Below are positions 1-11,353 of a stretch of DNA of 64,000 bases, piece by piece (the first letter of the stretch is position 1; every line of letters starts with the position of its first letter). This stretch comes from Sphingobium sp. SYK-6 (GTDB taxonomy: Bacteria; Pseudomonadota; Alphaproteobacteria; Sphingomonadales; Sphingomonadaceae), in contig NC_015976.1 in the NCBI RefSeq assembly GCF_000283515.1, forward strand, positions 3,628,501 through 3,692,500. Direction: 5' to 3'. Position numbers and translations under genes: made by a program. The notes under the pieces were generated by a model that did no database searches, was not told where the DNA came from, and saw only the letters and a program-made list of their open reading frames with translations.

Positions 1-219
1 CCGCGTGGATAGATGTGATCGGCGGAAATTCACGCTCTCGGGACTGGAGCTATTCCGCAAATGGGACAAACCCCCTCGTTCTCGACACACAAAGTGCTGT
101 GCGGGAAAGCCCCAGACCGGGGCGCCGATATCTACCATGAAAAGCCCTCTGTAAGGAATGCAGGGCTTCCGCTACACTTGGCCGCCAACTTGATAACGAT
201 GAAATGATTCCGAGGGACT

Positions 220-2790
220 ATGCTGCCGACTGTGTTTCTGTCGCTTTCTGGCGTCGATGTAAATTTTGTCGGCAACGTCGAGCGCAACATACCGCCCGGA
301 ATGGCATATTTTTATCCGAAGAGCTTTGAAAACGGCGAGAACCTCATCTCGGCGATGGAGGAGCGGGTGGCGGAGAGCCGCATATTCGTACTTTTCGCAT
401 CTCGCGCGTCAGTCGACTCCGTTTGGGTTCAATTTGAGATCGAGCGCGCGCGTCTCAACAAAATTCAGAATCCAGGCTTCAGATATTTTGTCTTCCCGGT
501 GGAGCCCGGCGTGGAACGTGCCAGGCTCCCGGCTTGGATGCGCGAGGCGTGGGTTCCTTCGGCTGGCCACACCGCCAAAGATATCGCCCGTTATCTACGT
601 GGTGTGCTGGCGAGCATGGCGGAACTTAGCGGGACGATCCTGCCTCCCCTCGGACGCGGCGGCCTCATCGACAAGGCACGCCGTGAGTATCAGAATGCCA
701 CGTTCATCAACAAGGTCGCCCCAGGCTTGTTCCTATTCACCGGCCACGCCGGGATTGGCCGCCGAACGGTCAAACGCCTCCTCATTCCGACGCTCTTCCC
801 GACACAGCCTGAGATGAACTACGGGCCGGAGTTTGAACTTCCGCCCCATGCAGACCTGGGCGACATCTACCGCGCCGTTCGACAGGAGTTGGAAGACCAC
901 TTCTCGATCAAGAAATTCGAAAGTGCCTTGGCCGCCTTCAATGATGCGTCGATCGACGAGCAGGTCGAAGAAATTCTCCAGTCGATGTGCCACTTCGCTG
1001 ACCTTGGTCAGACGGTGACAATCGTCATTGGCCTCGGTTTATACGAGGATCGCGGTGAACTTAAGCCCTGGGCCGCTGCGCTGTTGAGCGCTGCCGCGAG
1101 GTATGACCAGCTAAAGCTATGCCTGATTTCGGCGCGTAAGTTGAAATTCAAGGACCTGCGGCCGCTGCAGAATGTCCAGCAGGTTGACGTGGAGCAACTC
1201 GAGGCCCCCGACATTCGGACTCTAATCTTGGAGACGATTCCAATCTTCGGGGGAACGCCCGCGTTGCCGAACGATACGGTGATCCAGTCAATCGGCGGGC
1301 ATCCTACCATAGCGCGTACGGTCGCCCGCCTCATTGCCCATGGTGGCCCGGTCGTCGTTGACAGCGACCCGAAGCAACTCCATGATATTCAAGAAGAGAT
1401 TCTATCAGAAAGCCTCAGCTTTGATCGTCTGAAACCGATCGAGCGTGATATCCTCTCGATTTTGAGCTGGGTTCCCCAGCTTAATGGACGGATGATGGCC
1501 AACATCATCCAAGGCCATCACGGCATCGAGCAAGAGGGAATGGTCGAGACGATCGAATTTCTGATTGCCGGGTGCCTCATGCAAATCAGCGGTGCCAACT
1601 ACCTTATCTCCGCGCCTGTTCGCGGGATGTTTCGTCGGAAGCATGGCTACGGGAGCACCGAACTTCGCACGATCTTCGCGCGCTTTCTGAAGGCAGAATG
1701 GGAGGCCGCCGTCAAAAATGACGAACTGAGAGCAGAATTGTTCGACGCCTTTGTCTACATGACTGCGCTGGAGGGGGGGACGCTTCCAAAGGAGTTCAAG
1801 GGTCTTCTCCTGCCCTCTACCCTGCAAGACCTCGTGCGTGACGCTTATGATCGACGCCATGTCGACGACCACGCTCTGGATCGCGTCGTGGCGTGGGGAA
1901 TGCCCGCGATCGACATGAAAATGGATGAGAACACCCGAGAGGAGATTCTGTCGTACCTGTTGCGTGCTCTAGTCCGCCTTGGCTCTCCCGATGCCAGGCG
2001 TGTGCTCGGTCTCATCAAGGACAGCGGATTCCGATCAGCCGCGTATCTTGAGGCGTTTATGCTTCGATTGTCAGATGGCGATTTGAATGGCGCTGTTTTG
2101 ATGCTTCGCGAAGCACGCAAGATCGGCAAATATATGAACAGCGTGATCGCCGATCTCGCCATTTGCCTCAAATTGCTTGGACGGTGGACCGATTTGGATA
2201 CGCTTCTGCAAGAGGAAGCCCACAGGGTTGATCGCAACGCCGTCCTCCTGGACATCAAAATCGGGATCCTCGTCGCCGCAGGTGAATTTCCAGCGGCAGA
2301 GCGTGAAATTGGACGCCTTCGTGCGATGCCGTTTGATGATGGGCGGGCCGACTCACGCGCGGCGACGATCTTGATGAATCGCGACCATGATTTCGAGGCC
2401 GCCTATCAACTGCTGACCGCTGTGCTGAACCGCCAAACGCGCGGAGCGCTTGGGGTTCGCCGTCTTCGTGCTTTGGCTGCGGCCCGCGGCAAACGTTATG
2501 AGGAGGCGCGACGGGACGCGGCCCATTTACGCCCTAGGCAGGGCGGCGAAGACACCTACCAGCGGATCGAAGCCGAAATTAAGCTCATGCAGAAGGACTA
2601 TGAAGGCGCAGAGGCCGCGCGGCGAAAGGTCCGTACTGAGACGGTGCAGGATCGCTTGCTCGGCGCTCGCATTCTCGAAGCAAAGGGGCTCGACATCCAG
2701 ACACCCTTCGACCAACGTCAATCGCTTCTCAATGAAGCAGCTGCGATTCGGCAGGCAAATCGATCGGTCGACGAATACGATTTCGACTAA
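220..2790 (+). CDS. TIR domain - STAND-like NTPase - TPR protein, putative immune (antiphage) effector
   Basis: An 856-residue protein. Residues about 1-130 look like a TIR domain: a short first strand (VFLSLSG), a SRIFVLFAS strand, then SVWVQFEIERA, where E73 sits where NAD-cleaving TIR enzymes keep their glutamate. Residues about 150-400 resemble a STAND/NB-ARC NTPase: P-loop-like GHAGIGRRT (175-183), a hydrophobic strand at 265-275 and IGGHPTIAR (358-366), the counterpart of the GLPLA motif. A winged-helix-like stretch (about 410-470) and helical TPR-like repeats (about 590-830) follow. The usual Walker A lysine is arginine and the Walker B aspartate is not in its normal place. By analogy with bacterial TIR-NLR proteins, the C-terminal repeats would sense a phage signal and the TIR would deplete NAD; this is inference. 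The ATG has GAGGG upstream. Codon use is AT-richer than in the neighbours. No partner gene lies downstream; anything upstream is outside the window. Confidence 0.75.
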   Translation: MLPTVFLSLSGVDVNFVGNVERNIPPGMAYFYPKSFENGENLISAMEERVAESRIFVLFASRASVDSVWVQFEIERARLNKIQNPGFRYFVFPVEPGVERARLPAWMREAWVPSAGHTAKDIARYLRGVLASMAELSGTILPPLGRGGLIDKARREYQNATFINKVAPGLFLFTGHAGIGRRTVKRLLIPTLFPTQPEMNYGPEFELPPHADLGDIYRAVRQELEDHFSIKKFESALAAFNDASIDEQVEEILQSMCHFADLGQTVTIVIGLGLYEDRGELKPWAAALLSAAARYDQLKLCLISARKLKFKDLRPLQNVQQVDVEQLEAPDIRTLILETIPIFGGTPALPNDTVIQSIGGHPTIARTVARLIAHGGPVVVDSDPKQLHDIQEEILSESLSFDRLKPIERDILSILSWVPQLNGRMMANIIQGHHGIEQEGMVETIEFLIAGCLMQISGANYLISAPVRGMFRRKHGYGSTELRTIFARFLKAEWEAAVKNDELRAELFDAFVYMTALEGGTLPKEFKGLLLPSTLQDLVRDAYDRRHVDDHALDRVVAWGMPAIDMKMDENTREEILSYLLRALVRLGSPDARRVLGLIKDSGFRSAAYLEAFMLRLSDGDLNGAVLMLREARKIGKYMNSVIADLAICLKLLGRWTDLDTLLQEEAHRVDRNAVLLDIKIGILVAAGEFPAAEREIGRLRAMPFDDGRADSRAATILMNRDHDFEAAYQLLTAVLNRQTRGALGVRRLRALAAARGKRYEEARRDAAHLRPRQGGEDTYQRIEAEIKLMQKDYEGAEAARRKVRTETVQDRLLGARILEAKGLDIQTPFDQRQSLLNEAAAIRQANRSVDEYDFD

Positions 2791-2890
2791 CGCTCCTCGC
2801 TCTGGATGGCGGGTTCGAGTGATAGCAGCCATTCTCCAGCTGTTCAAAGGCTCGCCGCGCTAGAGTTGGTCGTCACCCCCACCCCAAACA

Positions 2891-2920
2891 AAAAAGGCGG
2901 GCCCTGCGACCCGCCTTTTC
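2891..2920 (-). terminator. Rho-independent terminator, possibly bidirectional
   Basis: A perfect 10-bp stem, AAAAGGCGGG (2892-2901) with CCCGCCTTTT (2910-2919) around an 8-base loop, lies just past the stop of the minus-strand CsgG-like gene. On the minus strand it runs into a T tract, and the plus-strand end is also T-rich, so it could also stop transcripts of the TIR gene. Confidence 0.85.
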
Positions 2921-2944
2921 CCCAGAGCCTGATATCCCGGTGAC

Positions 2945-3721
2945 TTACTTGGCGACGGGCGCCGCGGCGGAGGCGTCGGCGGGGAGGCCGCCGAGCTGGC
3001 CGACGAGCTTGGTGTAGGCATCCAGATACGCGAGCACGATCACCTGGCCGATGTCCGTGTTCTGGTAGCCGCCGCCGGCCGCGCCGGCGAAGCCGCCCCA
3101 CCATCCGGCACCGCCGCCGGCGCCGAAGCTGAGGTCCGACTTGCGGGCATAGCCCTCGGTCAGCGCTTCCTCGACGGTGGTGCGGGCATTGACGATGGAG
3201 AGCGTGACATTCGCCTCGCTCTTCTTGATGTTGATGCCGCCGGCGATCGCGCCGAAGGTGCTGCGGCCCAGCAGGCCGCCGAGCGCGCCGCCCAGCGCGT
3301 TGCCGCCGCTATTCTTGTTGGTCGTGACGATGTCCGGCTGGAGGAAATAGTCCGCCGCCTTCACCTGCCCGCGCCCGAGATTGCTGCCATCCTGCAGCTC
3401 GCCCTGATCGGCCAGCGCACGCTCCATGGCGCGGTTCTGCATCGAGCGGCCGCGATTGACGAGCGTGAAGCAGCCGGACTGCTGGATGAAGATGCGCAGG
3501 ATCGCCTCGGGGCTGCCCAGGCTCAGCTCGCGCCACCACTGCGTGTCCGGCTCCACGATCGCCACGGTGCCGAGGCTGCGATAGCATTTCGGGATTTCCC
3601 GCGTGCCCTTGGTCTGGTCCTGACGACCGGACGACCCCTTCTTGTTGTCCACCGCGAACGCCGGCTGGCTCGCCACCGCGAGCGCCGCCGCGGCAAGCAT
3701 GAACTTGACGGAACCTTTCAT
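2945..3721 (-). CDS. CsgG/HfaB-family secreted protein
   Basis: A 258-residue protein with a clear signal peptide (cleavage after about residue 23, AFA). The body has the CsgG/HfaB pattern: an early strand (TVAIVEP), a Ser/Glu-rich helix with [22 protein letters not shown], and a glycine-rich zipper-like middle, then [15 protein letters not shown]. Family members form outer-membrane secretion pores (curli, holdfast). This one lacks a lipobox cysteine at the signal-peptide end, so it is probably soluble in the periplasm or bound otherwise, unlike CsgG itself. No curli or holdfast genes are adjacent. It is divergent from lepA. Confidence 0.7.
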   Translation of the reverse strand: MKGSVKFMLAAAALAVASQPAFAVDNKKGSSGRQDQTKGTREIPKCYRSLGTVAIVEPDTQWWRELSLGSPEAILRIFIQQSGCFTLVNRGRSMQNRAMERALADQGELQDGSNLGRGQVKAADYFLQPDIVTTNKNSGGNALGGALGGLLGRSTFGAIAGGINIKKSEANVTLSIVNARTTVEEALTEGYARKSDLSFGAGGGAGWWGGFAGAAGGGYQNTDIGQVIVLAYLDAYTKLVGQLGGLPADASAAAPVAK

Positions 3722-3937
3722 CTTCCTACCTCACCCACAGGCCGGATGCAGGACGCAGCCGGCAGAAAACCACCCTCGCCCCCGTTTATCACAGCGGCCA
3801 TGGCGCACAAGGCCGCCCCTCCGGCCTTAACGGCAATTGTCATGGATCGCCATGCTGGTCTTGGACGGAATCGTCATGGCCTGGCCTTGCCGAAGGGAGG
3901 ACTTTGCCGCGCCCGTCCATGCTGCTATCGGCGCGGC

Positions 3938-5743
<1,806 letters not shown>

Positions 5744-5836
5744 GGGCGAAGCGAGCTTTCAGCGCCGGCGCCGGGCGCTCCCGCCTCGGGGGAGCCGGCG
5801 AACGCCACGCCGTGGGGCGCCCTATCCCGCCGGCGC

Positions 5837-7060
5837 TCAGAGGGCGTCGAAATCGATCTCGCCGTGGCGGTCCAGCCAGTTGTCCGCGGGCGGCATGGGA
5901 TATTTGAGGCCGGTCGCGCAATTGAACAGGACGACGCGCTCGTCCGCACCCACGAGGCCGTCCGCCTTCGCCTGCCGGTAAGCCGCGAGCGTCGCGCCGC
6001 CTTCCGGGCAGAGGAGGAGCCCATCCTGACGGGCGGCATCGTCCACCGCGCGCAGGATCTCGCCATCGTCCACGGCCAGGGCGCGCCCGCCCGATTCGCG
6101 GACGGCGCGCAGGATGAGGAAATCGCCCACGGCGCGCGGCACGCGGATGCCGGCCGCGACGGTTGACGCATCCTCCCAGCGCTCGGCATGCTCGACGCCG
6201 TCCTCGAAGGCCTTGACGATCGGCGCGCAGCCGGCCGCCTGCACCGCATACATGCGCGGCCGCTTCGATCCGATCCAGCCGAGCCTTTCCAGCTCGTCGA
6301 ACGCCTTCCACATGCCGATGAGCCCCGTGCCGCCACCGGTCGGGTAGAAGATCGCATCCGGGAGCTCCCAGCCGAACTGCGCGGCAAGCTCCAGCCCCAT
6401 CGTCTTCTTGCCCTCGATCCGGTAGGGCTCCTTGAGAGTCGAGAAATCGAACCAGCGCCCTTCCGCGGCGCCCTTGCCGACGATGGCGCCGCAATCGTCG
6501 ATCAGGCCGTTGACGCGCCAGACGCGCGCACCCTGGAGTGCGATCTCGCGCACATTCACTTCCGGCGTATCCTCCGGGCACAGCACGATCGTCTCGATGC
6601 CGCAGCGCGTGGCATAAGCCGCCAGAGCGGCGCCGGCATTGCCATTGGTCGGCATGGCGATGCGGGTGACGCCGAGCTCGCGGGCCATGGCGACGGCCAT
6701 CACCAGCCCGCGCGCCTTGAAGGAACCGGTGGGGAGCCGCCCCTCGTCCTTCACCAGCACGCCGGGGCCACCGGACCGGGCGATGGGCACCAGCGGCGTC
6801 TCGACCTCCCCTAAGGAAACGATATTCTCCGTGCGCCGCACCGGCAGCAATTCGCGCCAGCGCCACAGGTCCGTTTCCCGGGCTGCGAGCGCGTCCCGCG
6901 AGACGGCGGCGGCGACGGCATCCAGATCATAGCGCACCAGCAACGGCCGCCCGGCGCGGGACAGGCCGTGAAGCTGGTCCGCCGCATAGCGCTCACCGGT
7001 GAGCGAGCATTCCAGATGCGTGACGAAGGTCGGGCGGTCGGCTGTCAGATTGGCGTTCAT
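5837..7060 (-). CDS. thrC: Threonine synthase (PLP-dependent)
   Basis: A 407-residue fold-type II PLP enzyme that converts O-phosphohomoserine to threonine. The PLP lysine lies in PTGSFKARG, with the phosphate-binding GGGTGL loop later (TGGGTGLIG). The N-terminus retains the small threonine-synthase leader (LECSLTG...LLVRYDL), although the cysteine pairs seen in some homologues are mostly gone. The start has AGGGCG upstream. It lies 57 bp downstream of an SDR gene on the same strand. A related diaminopropionate- or cysteine-type lyase is possible but less likely. Confidence 0.8.
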   Translation of the reverse strand: MNANLTADRPTFVTHLECSLTGERYAADQLHGLSRAGRPLLVRYDLDAVAAAVSRDALAARETDLWRWRELLPVRRTENIVSLGEVETPLVPIARSGGPGVLVKDEGRLPTGSFKARGLVMAVAMARELGVTRIAMPTNGNAGAALAAYATRCGIETIVLCPEDTPEVNVREIALQGARVWRVNGLIDDCGAIVGKGAAEGRWFDFSTLKEPYRIEGKKTMGLELAAQFGWELPDAIFYPTGGGTGLIGMWKAFDELERLGWIGSKRPRMYAVQAAGCAPIVKAFEDGVEHAERWEDASTVAAGIRVPRAVGDFLILRAVRESGGRALAVDDGEILRAVDDAARQDGLLLCPEGGATLAAYRQAKADGLVGADERVVLFNCATGLKYPMPPADNWLDRHGEIDFDAL

Positions 7061-7117
7061 GGAAGCGCCCTAAAGCATTTCCCGGCCGGGTGGAAAGCGC
7101 CGACCTGCCGAAAATGC

Positions 7118-7987
7118 TCAGGCCTCTTCCTTCGGCACCGCCAGCGACGCGCCGAAATCGAACGGCCTGGCCTCCGGCATGGAGTCGAGCAGGGCCTGGA
7201 ACCGCGCTTCGCAAGTCTCCCGCCAGTTGCCGTGGGTCGAGACATACAGCTTGTTGTGAACGATGGCGTCGACAATCATGTCCCCCACCTCGGTGGGTTC
7301 CATCCAGTTGTCCGCCACCACGCGCTTCGCGAGCTGCTGCTCGGTTTCCGCCAGCCCGCTGCCCGCGCGGAAGCGTTCGGGCCGGTTCTGCCCGGATTCG
7401 TGGATGCGGCTCTTGATCGGACCGGGCATGAGCACGGTGACGCCGATATTATCCTCCGCCATGCTGTCCCGGATGGTCTCGGTCAAGGTGATGACGGCGG
7501 CCTTGGCAGTCGCATAGATGGCCATGAAGCTCGGCATCGGCGTAAGGCCCGCCAGCGAGGCCGTGTTGACGATGTGCCCGCCACGCCCGCGTGCCCGCAT
7601 GCCGGGCGTGAACGCCATGATGCCATTGATCGGCCCCATGAGATTGATGGCGAGCCCATAATCCCAATCCTGATACGTCGCGTCCTTGAAGGGGCCTGAC
7701 GGATCGATGCCGGCATTGTTGATGAGGATGTCCGGCCCGCCCATCACCGCCTCGCATTCCCTGGCGGCCTCCGCCATCTGCGCCCGATCGGAGACGTCCA
7801 GGCGGATGGTATGGACATTGCGCCCCTGCTGGCGCTCCTCGAAGAACTGCCTGGCTTCGTCGAGATGATCCTGCCGGATATCTGCAAGCACCAGCCGCGC
7901 GCCATTGGCCAGCAGGCGCTGCGCGATGCCGAAGCCGATGCCGCTCGCGCCGCCCGTGATGAACGCCGTGGTCCCTGCGATGTCCAT
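7118..7987 (-). CDS. SDR-family NAD(P)-dependent oxidoreductase
   Basis: A 289-residue short-chain dehydrogenase/reductase. The cofactor motif is TGGASGIG near the N-terminus, then NNAG, and a Tyr-x-x-x-Lys site in YATAK. I chose the ATG at 7987 because AGGAGAGG sits just upstream and the extension beyond it is not SDR-like. The substrate cannot be told; many relatives act on steroids, alcohols or acyl chains. It is followed by threonine synthase on the same strand. Confidence 0.85.
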   Translation of the reverse strand: MDIAGTTAFITGGASGIGFGIAQRLLANGARLVLADIRQDHLDEARQFFEERQQGRNVHTIRLDVSDRAQMAEAARECEAVMGGPDILINNAGIDPSGPFKDATYQDWDYGLAINLMGPINGIMAFTPGMRARGRGGHIVNTASLAGLTPMPSFMAIYATAKAAVITLTETIRDSMAEDNIGVTVLMPGPIKSRIHESGQNRPERFRAGSGLAETEQQLAKRVVADNWMEPTEVGDMIVDAIVHNKLYVSTHGNWRETCEARFQALLDSMPEARPFDFGASLAVPKEEA

Positions 7988-8099
7988 GATGCTTCCTCTC
8001 CTGTTCGAACCGATCGCTTGCTGCCGGGCGGTGAAGCCCATGATCGTTGCACGGCTTATGCGCCGTTCCGGACAAAATCAACGTATGCCTGATCCGCAG

Positions 8100-8645
8100 T
8101 CAGTCCCGCGGGTGCCGGTTTGCCGCGCGCCAGTCACCCGGCCGATCGAAACGCCCTTGCCAGATGCCCCGGCCAGCCGCCCGCGCGGTCGCTTGCTCGG
8201 TCCGATAAGGTCCGTTGTCCCGGCCATCGCCGCTCACGGCCCAGCCCTGGCGGACAAGAGCGGCCGCTACGTCGGCTACATCCCGCACGGCGCACTGCGA
8301 CAGCGCGCGCCCGTATCGGTCCTCTTGCCGCGATCGACAGGCGAGATCTCCCCTCGCCACCATCTCATGCAAGGCCTCGCGCGCATCCCGGCCGCAGGGC
8401 CAGACGGCACCGTCCGGCATCTTGCATTGCTGATGAAGCTCCACGGCGTCGATGCCGCCGATCCGGACGATGCGCGTCCCGATGCGGAGACTGTCGCCGT
8501 CCATCACCCGCACGGCCAGTCCTTCCGCATCCGTCAATTGCTCAGGCGCGCGCAACCACGCCAGCAGCAGCAACAGCCCGGCCAGCAGGGCCAGATTTGC
8601 CAGCCGGCCCCGGATACGCGCATGCCGAAAGGAAAATCTCGCCAT
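8100..8645 (-). CDS. Thermonuclease-like (SNase) protein with N-terminal membrane anchor
   Basis: A 181-residue protein with a hydrophobic anchor or signal at residues 16-30 followed by a staphylococcal-nuclease-like domain. The calcium aspartates (MDGDS, D49 and D51), the first arginine (R61 in VRIGG), the glutamate (E69 in GIDAVE) and the second arginine (R113 in DRYGR) are all in place, so it is probably an active periplasmic or exported nuclease. It lies 66 bp downstream of a peroxiredoxin gene on the same strand. Confidence 0.85.
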   Translation of the reverse strand: MARFSFRHARIRGRLANLALLAGLLLLLAWLRAPEQLTDAEGLAVRVMDGDSLRIGTRIVRIGGIDAVELHQQCKMPDGAVWPCGRDAREALHEMVARGDLACRSRQEDRYGRALSQCAVRDVADVAAALVRQGWAVSGDGRDNGPYRTEQATARAAGRGIWQGRFDRPGDWRAANRHPRD

Positions 8646-8711
8646 GGCGCGGCCATAGCGTGCTCGTCGGTCGTCGCAATCGTCCTGCGGGGCGCTTTCG
8701 GTCAGTAGCGC

Positions 8712-9266
8712 TTACTTGCCCGATTCCAGCGACTTCACGACCGCCAGCGTATTCCTGACATGATCGCGATAGTCCATCGCGCTATGGGCATAGACGATGC
8801 GGCCCGCGGTGCTGATCACATAGGATGTGCGGTTGGTCTTGCCCTGAAAATCGGCATTCTGGGAAGCCAGCGCGACATCATAGCCGGTGATGACGCCCGG
8901 CCCGGCCGATGCCACCGCGAACTTGTCCCGGCACGCCTCGGTGGAGAATTTCGCGAGCTTGTCCACCGGATCGGCCGACATGCCGATGACCGTCGCGCCA
9001 TGCCTGGAGAACTCGTCCGACATGTCGGCGAATTCCTTTGCTTCGGCCGTGCAGCCCGGCGTGAAGGCGGCGGGGAAGAAATAGAGGACGACCGGCCCTT
9101 TCGCGAGCGCGTCCGAGAGCTTGAGCGTGAAGACCTTGCCCGCCTTGGCGCCCCGGGTCGTGAAGTCCGGCGCCTTTGCGCCGACCGGAAGGGCAGCCTG
9201 CGCACTGCCCGCAACGAGCCCCGCGACGACCAGCGTCGCCAAACTCTTCAGCCTGTTTCCTGTCAT
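8712..9266 (-). CDS. Periplasmic peroxiredoxin (AhpC/TSA, BCP-like)
   Basis: A 184-residue thiol peroxidase with a signal peptide ending near residue 25 (GSAQA). The peroxidatic cysteine is C72 in FTPGCTAEA, and C112 in STEACRDKF may be the resolving cysteine, as in BCP/PrxQ types. The open frame extends far upstream, but MTGNRLKSL at 9266 gives a proper signal peptide. It would reduce peroxides in the envelope. The adjacent SNase-like gene could be co-transcribed. Confidence 0.85.
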   Translation of the reverse strand: MTGNRLKSLATLVVAGLVAGSAQAALPVGAKAPDFTTRGAKAGKVFTLKLSDALAKGPVVLYFFPAAFTPGCTAEAKEFADMSDEFSRHGATVIGMSADPVDKLAKFSTEACRDKFAVASAGPGVITGYDVALASQNADFQGKTNRTSYVISTAGRIVYAHSAMDYRDHVRNTLAVVKSLESGK

Positions 9267-9348
9267 TGCCTGCTTCTCCGTCCTTTGCCATCCACGGTTC
9301 TGCCACAGAAGCCCTTGGCCTGTCATCCGTTGATGGTTAGGAGCGGCC

Positions 9349-10449
9349 ATGGCGATCACCCGCCTTGCCCTGACCGATTTCCGCAACCATGCCGACGCGC
9401 TCATCGTGCCGCATGAGCAGATCATCGTGCTCACCGGCGAAAACGGGGCGGGCAAGACGAACATCCTGGAAGCCGTGTCGCTGATGGCGCCCGGCCGAGG
9501 ACTGCGAGGCGCGGCGCTGCGCGACATGGCGCGGCAGGGCGGCCCAGGGGGCTTTGCCGTCGCGGCGCGCATTACCGATGGCAGGCTGGAGACACAGGCC
9601 GGCACGGGCACCGAGGCCGCGACTCCCGACAGGCGGCAAGTCCGCATCGATGGCAGGACCGCATCCGCCAGCGCGCTTTCGGCGCTTCTCGCGATCAGCT
9701 GGCTCACGCCCGCCATGGACAGGCTGTTCCTCGAGAGCCCCGGCGGCCGGCGACGATTCCTCGACCGGCTGACGCTGGCCCGCGACCCGCTCCATGCCGG
9801 CCACAGCCTGCGCTACGAAGCCGCGATGCGCGCGCGCAATGCCCTGCTGAGCGAAGAGACGCCGCCCGACCCGGCGTGGCTGCGCGCGCTGGAGGACCAG
9901 ATGGCCGAGCATGGCGCGGCTCTTCACGCCGCGCGCCGCGCGCTCATCGCTGAACTGGACGCGCAGATCACCCGGACCGTGCAACCGCTCTTCGCACAGC
10001 CCGGACTCAGCCTTGCCGGCTGGGACGGCGATGAAGAGGCCCTGCGCGAAGCCCTGGCGACGGGCCGCTCGCGGGACAAGGCGGCGGGTCGCACGCTGAG
10101 CGGTCCTCACCGCGCGGACCTGCTGGTGCGCCATCTCGGCAAGGATCAGGACGCGGCGCTCTGCTCCACCGGCGAGCAGAAGGCCCTGCTGCTCAGCATC
10201 ATCCTTGCCCATGCCGAGCTGTGCGGCCCCACGCGTGGCCGGCCGCTCGTGATCCTGCTGGATGAAGTGGCGGCGCATCTCGACCCGCTGCGGCGCGGCG
10301 CGCTTTTCGAGCGGCTGCGCGCGACCGGGGGACAGGTCTGGATGACCGGCACGGAGAGCAGCCTGTTCGAAGGGCTCGGCGCGGCGACGCGCCTGCGCGT
10401 CGATCAGGGGCACGTCACGCCTTCAGAGACGCCGGCATCAGCGAGCTGA
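9349..10449 (+). CDS. recF: DNA replication and repair protein RecF
   Basis: A 366-residue SMC-like ATPase that loads RecA at single-strand gaps together with RecO and RecR. Walker A is GENGAGKT (30-37), the signature region is [19 protein letters not shown] and Walker B is [13 protein letters not shown]. The N-terminus (LALTDFRNH) is typical of RecF. The length matches the family. It is not next to dnaA/dnaN here, as is common in alphaproteobacteria. Confidence 0.93.
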   Translation: MAITRLALTDFRNHADALIVPHEQIIVLTGENGAGKTNILEAVSLMAPGRGLRGAALRDMARQGGPGGFAVAARITDGRLETQAGTGTEAATPDRRQVRIDGRTASASALSALLAISWLTPAMDRLFLESPGGRRRFLDRLTLARDPLHAGHSLRYEAAMRARNALLSEETPPDPAWLRALEDQMAEHGAALHAARRALIAELDAQITRTVQPLFAQPGLSLAGWDGDEEALREALATGRSRDKAAGRTLSGPHRADLLVRHLGKDQDAALCSTGEQKALLLSIILAHAELCGPTRGRPLVILLDEVAAHLDPLRRGALFERLRATGGQVWMTGTESSLFEGLGAATRLRVDQGHVTPSETPASAS

Positions 10450-10479
10450 CCGGCGCCGCTTTCCGGCGGACACAGACGA

Positions 10480-10770
10480 TCAGGCGTCCTTGGTCTCGGG
10501 CTCGTTCCCGGTGTCGTCGGCCGGTGCCTGCTTGACGTCCTCGAACCAGGCCTCGACCTCGCCATTCAGCCGGATGGTGAGCGGCTGCCCGTGGCGATCG
10601 CGCGTCTTGCCCGCGGCGACCCGGATCCAGCCCTCCGAGATGCTATATTCCTCGACATCGTTGCGCTCACGGCCACGGAAGCGGATGCCGATGCCGCGCT
10701 GGAGCGTCTCCATGTCGAAATGGGCGCTGCGCGGATTGGTGGAGAGGCGGTCGGGCGGTGTGTCGGACAT
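10480..10770 (-). CDS. DUF3297 family protein
   Basis: A 96-residue protein starting MSDTPPDRLS, which is the hallmark of DUF3297, with the conserved RGIGIRFRGRERNDVEEY and SEGWIRVAAGK segments and an acidic C-terminus. The ATG at 10770 follows AAGGGC; a 12-codon upstream extension is not conserved in style. The function of the family is unknown. It converges with recF. Confidence 0.8.
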   Translation of the reverse strand: MSDTPPDRLSTNPRSAHFDMETLQRGIGIRFRGRERNDVEEYSISEGWIRVAAGKTRDRHGQPLTIRLNGEVEAWFEDVKQAPADDTGNEPETKDA

Positions 10771-10830
10771 GGCGATGCCCTTGCCGCAGGGACGTGGCGC
10801 CGTCAACGCCTCTCCGATATTCGATCCGCC

Positions 10831-11157
10831 TCAGCGACAGACCCGTACGCGGACGCGATCATGGCGCCAGCGGTCGTAACGCCACTCCGTCCAGCAGCGG
10901 CGGGCATCGCGGCGGTCATAGCCGCCATTCCAGCCCCACTGGCGACGATCGTCATGGCGGCGATACCGCTCGCGATGGCTGTAATGGTCGCGCCGTGCGT
11001 AGCGGCGGTCATAGCGGTAGCGATGGTCGCGCCAGTCACGATCACCATAAGCGATCACCGTGCCGGTCCGCGCCTGGACGGGCGTGGCGACCAGCCCGGC
11101 GGTGAGGGTGGCGGTGGCCAGAGCGGCCGTCATGAAACAACTGGTGAGATTCATCAT
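10831..11157 (-). CDS. Small secreted Arg/Tyr/Asp-rich protein
   Basis: About 108 residues: a signal peptide (cleaved near VQA, residue 29) then a low-complexity basic region full of Arg, Tyr, Asp, His and Trp (YRYDRRYARRD type), ending in a few cysteines. GGAGAAGG abuts the paired ATG codons at 11157 and 11154, so either may be used. It recalls RcnB-like or nickel/cobalt-homeostasis small periplasmic proteins, but no diagnostic motif is visible. The upstream inverted repeat CTGAAC-N16-GTTCAG (11225-11252) also occurs upstream of the similar gene at 33891. Confidence 0.6.
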   Translation of the reverse strand: MMNLTSCFMTAALATATLTAGLVATPVQARTGTVIAYGDRDWRDHRYRYDRRYARRDHYSHRERYRRHDDRRQWGWNGGYDRRDARRCWTEWRYDRWRHDRVRVRVCR

Positions 11158-11224
11158 CCTTCTCCCTTCATCAACGGGAGAGCGCGGCCTTCGCTTCCCG
11201 AGGGCTCCACGGTGACAGACGGGG

Positions 11225-11252
11225 CTGAACGCCTGACGAACAGGCCGTTCAG
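11225..11252. promoter_or_regulatory. CTGAAC-N16-GTTCAG inverted repeat, candidate operator or ECF-type promoter
   Basis: Half-sites CTGAAC (11225-11230) and GTTCAG (11247-11252) are perfect inverted repeats 16 bases apart, about 70 bases upstream of the minus-strand start at 11157. The same arrangement lies upstream of the glycine-zipper gene at 33891. A third, half-only copy (TAAACGGCTGTTCAG) ends at 11330, just before the gene at 11354. It also reads as GAAC-N15-CGTT, which resembles an ECF sigma promoter. Confidence 0.5.
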
Positions 11253-11353
11253 AATAGCGGCGGGGCGCGGGAACAACGGCGAAGCGCGCCACGGGCACGG
11301 CCGGAGGAAGGCGGTTAAACGGCTGTTCAGAGCCCGGCGGCTAGGGCGGCGGC

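Noticed and set aside
1-219. A possible attachment site or RNA gene at the left edge
   Set aside because: Only a small GC hairpin (GCCCCAGACCGGGGC) is seen. No tRNA or tmRNA end was recognised.
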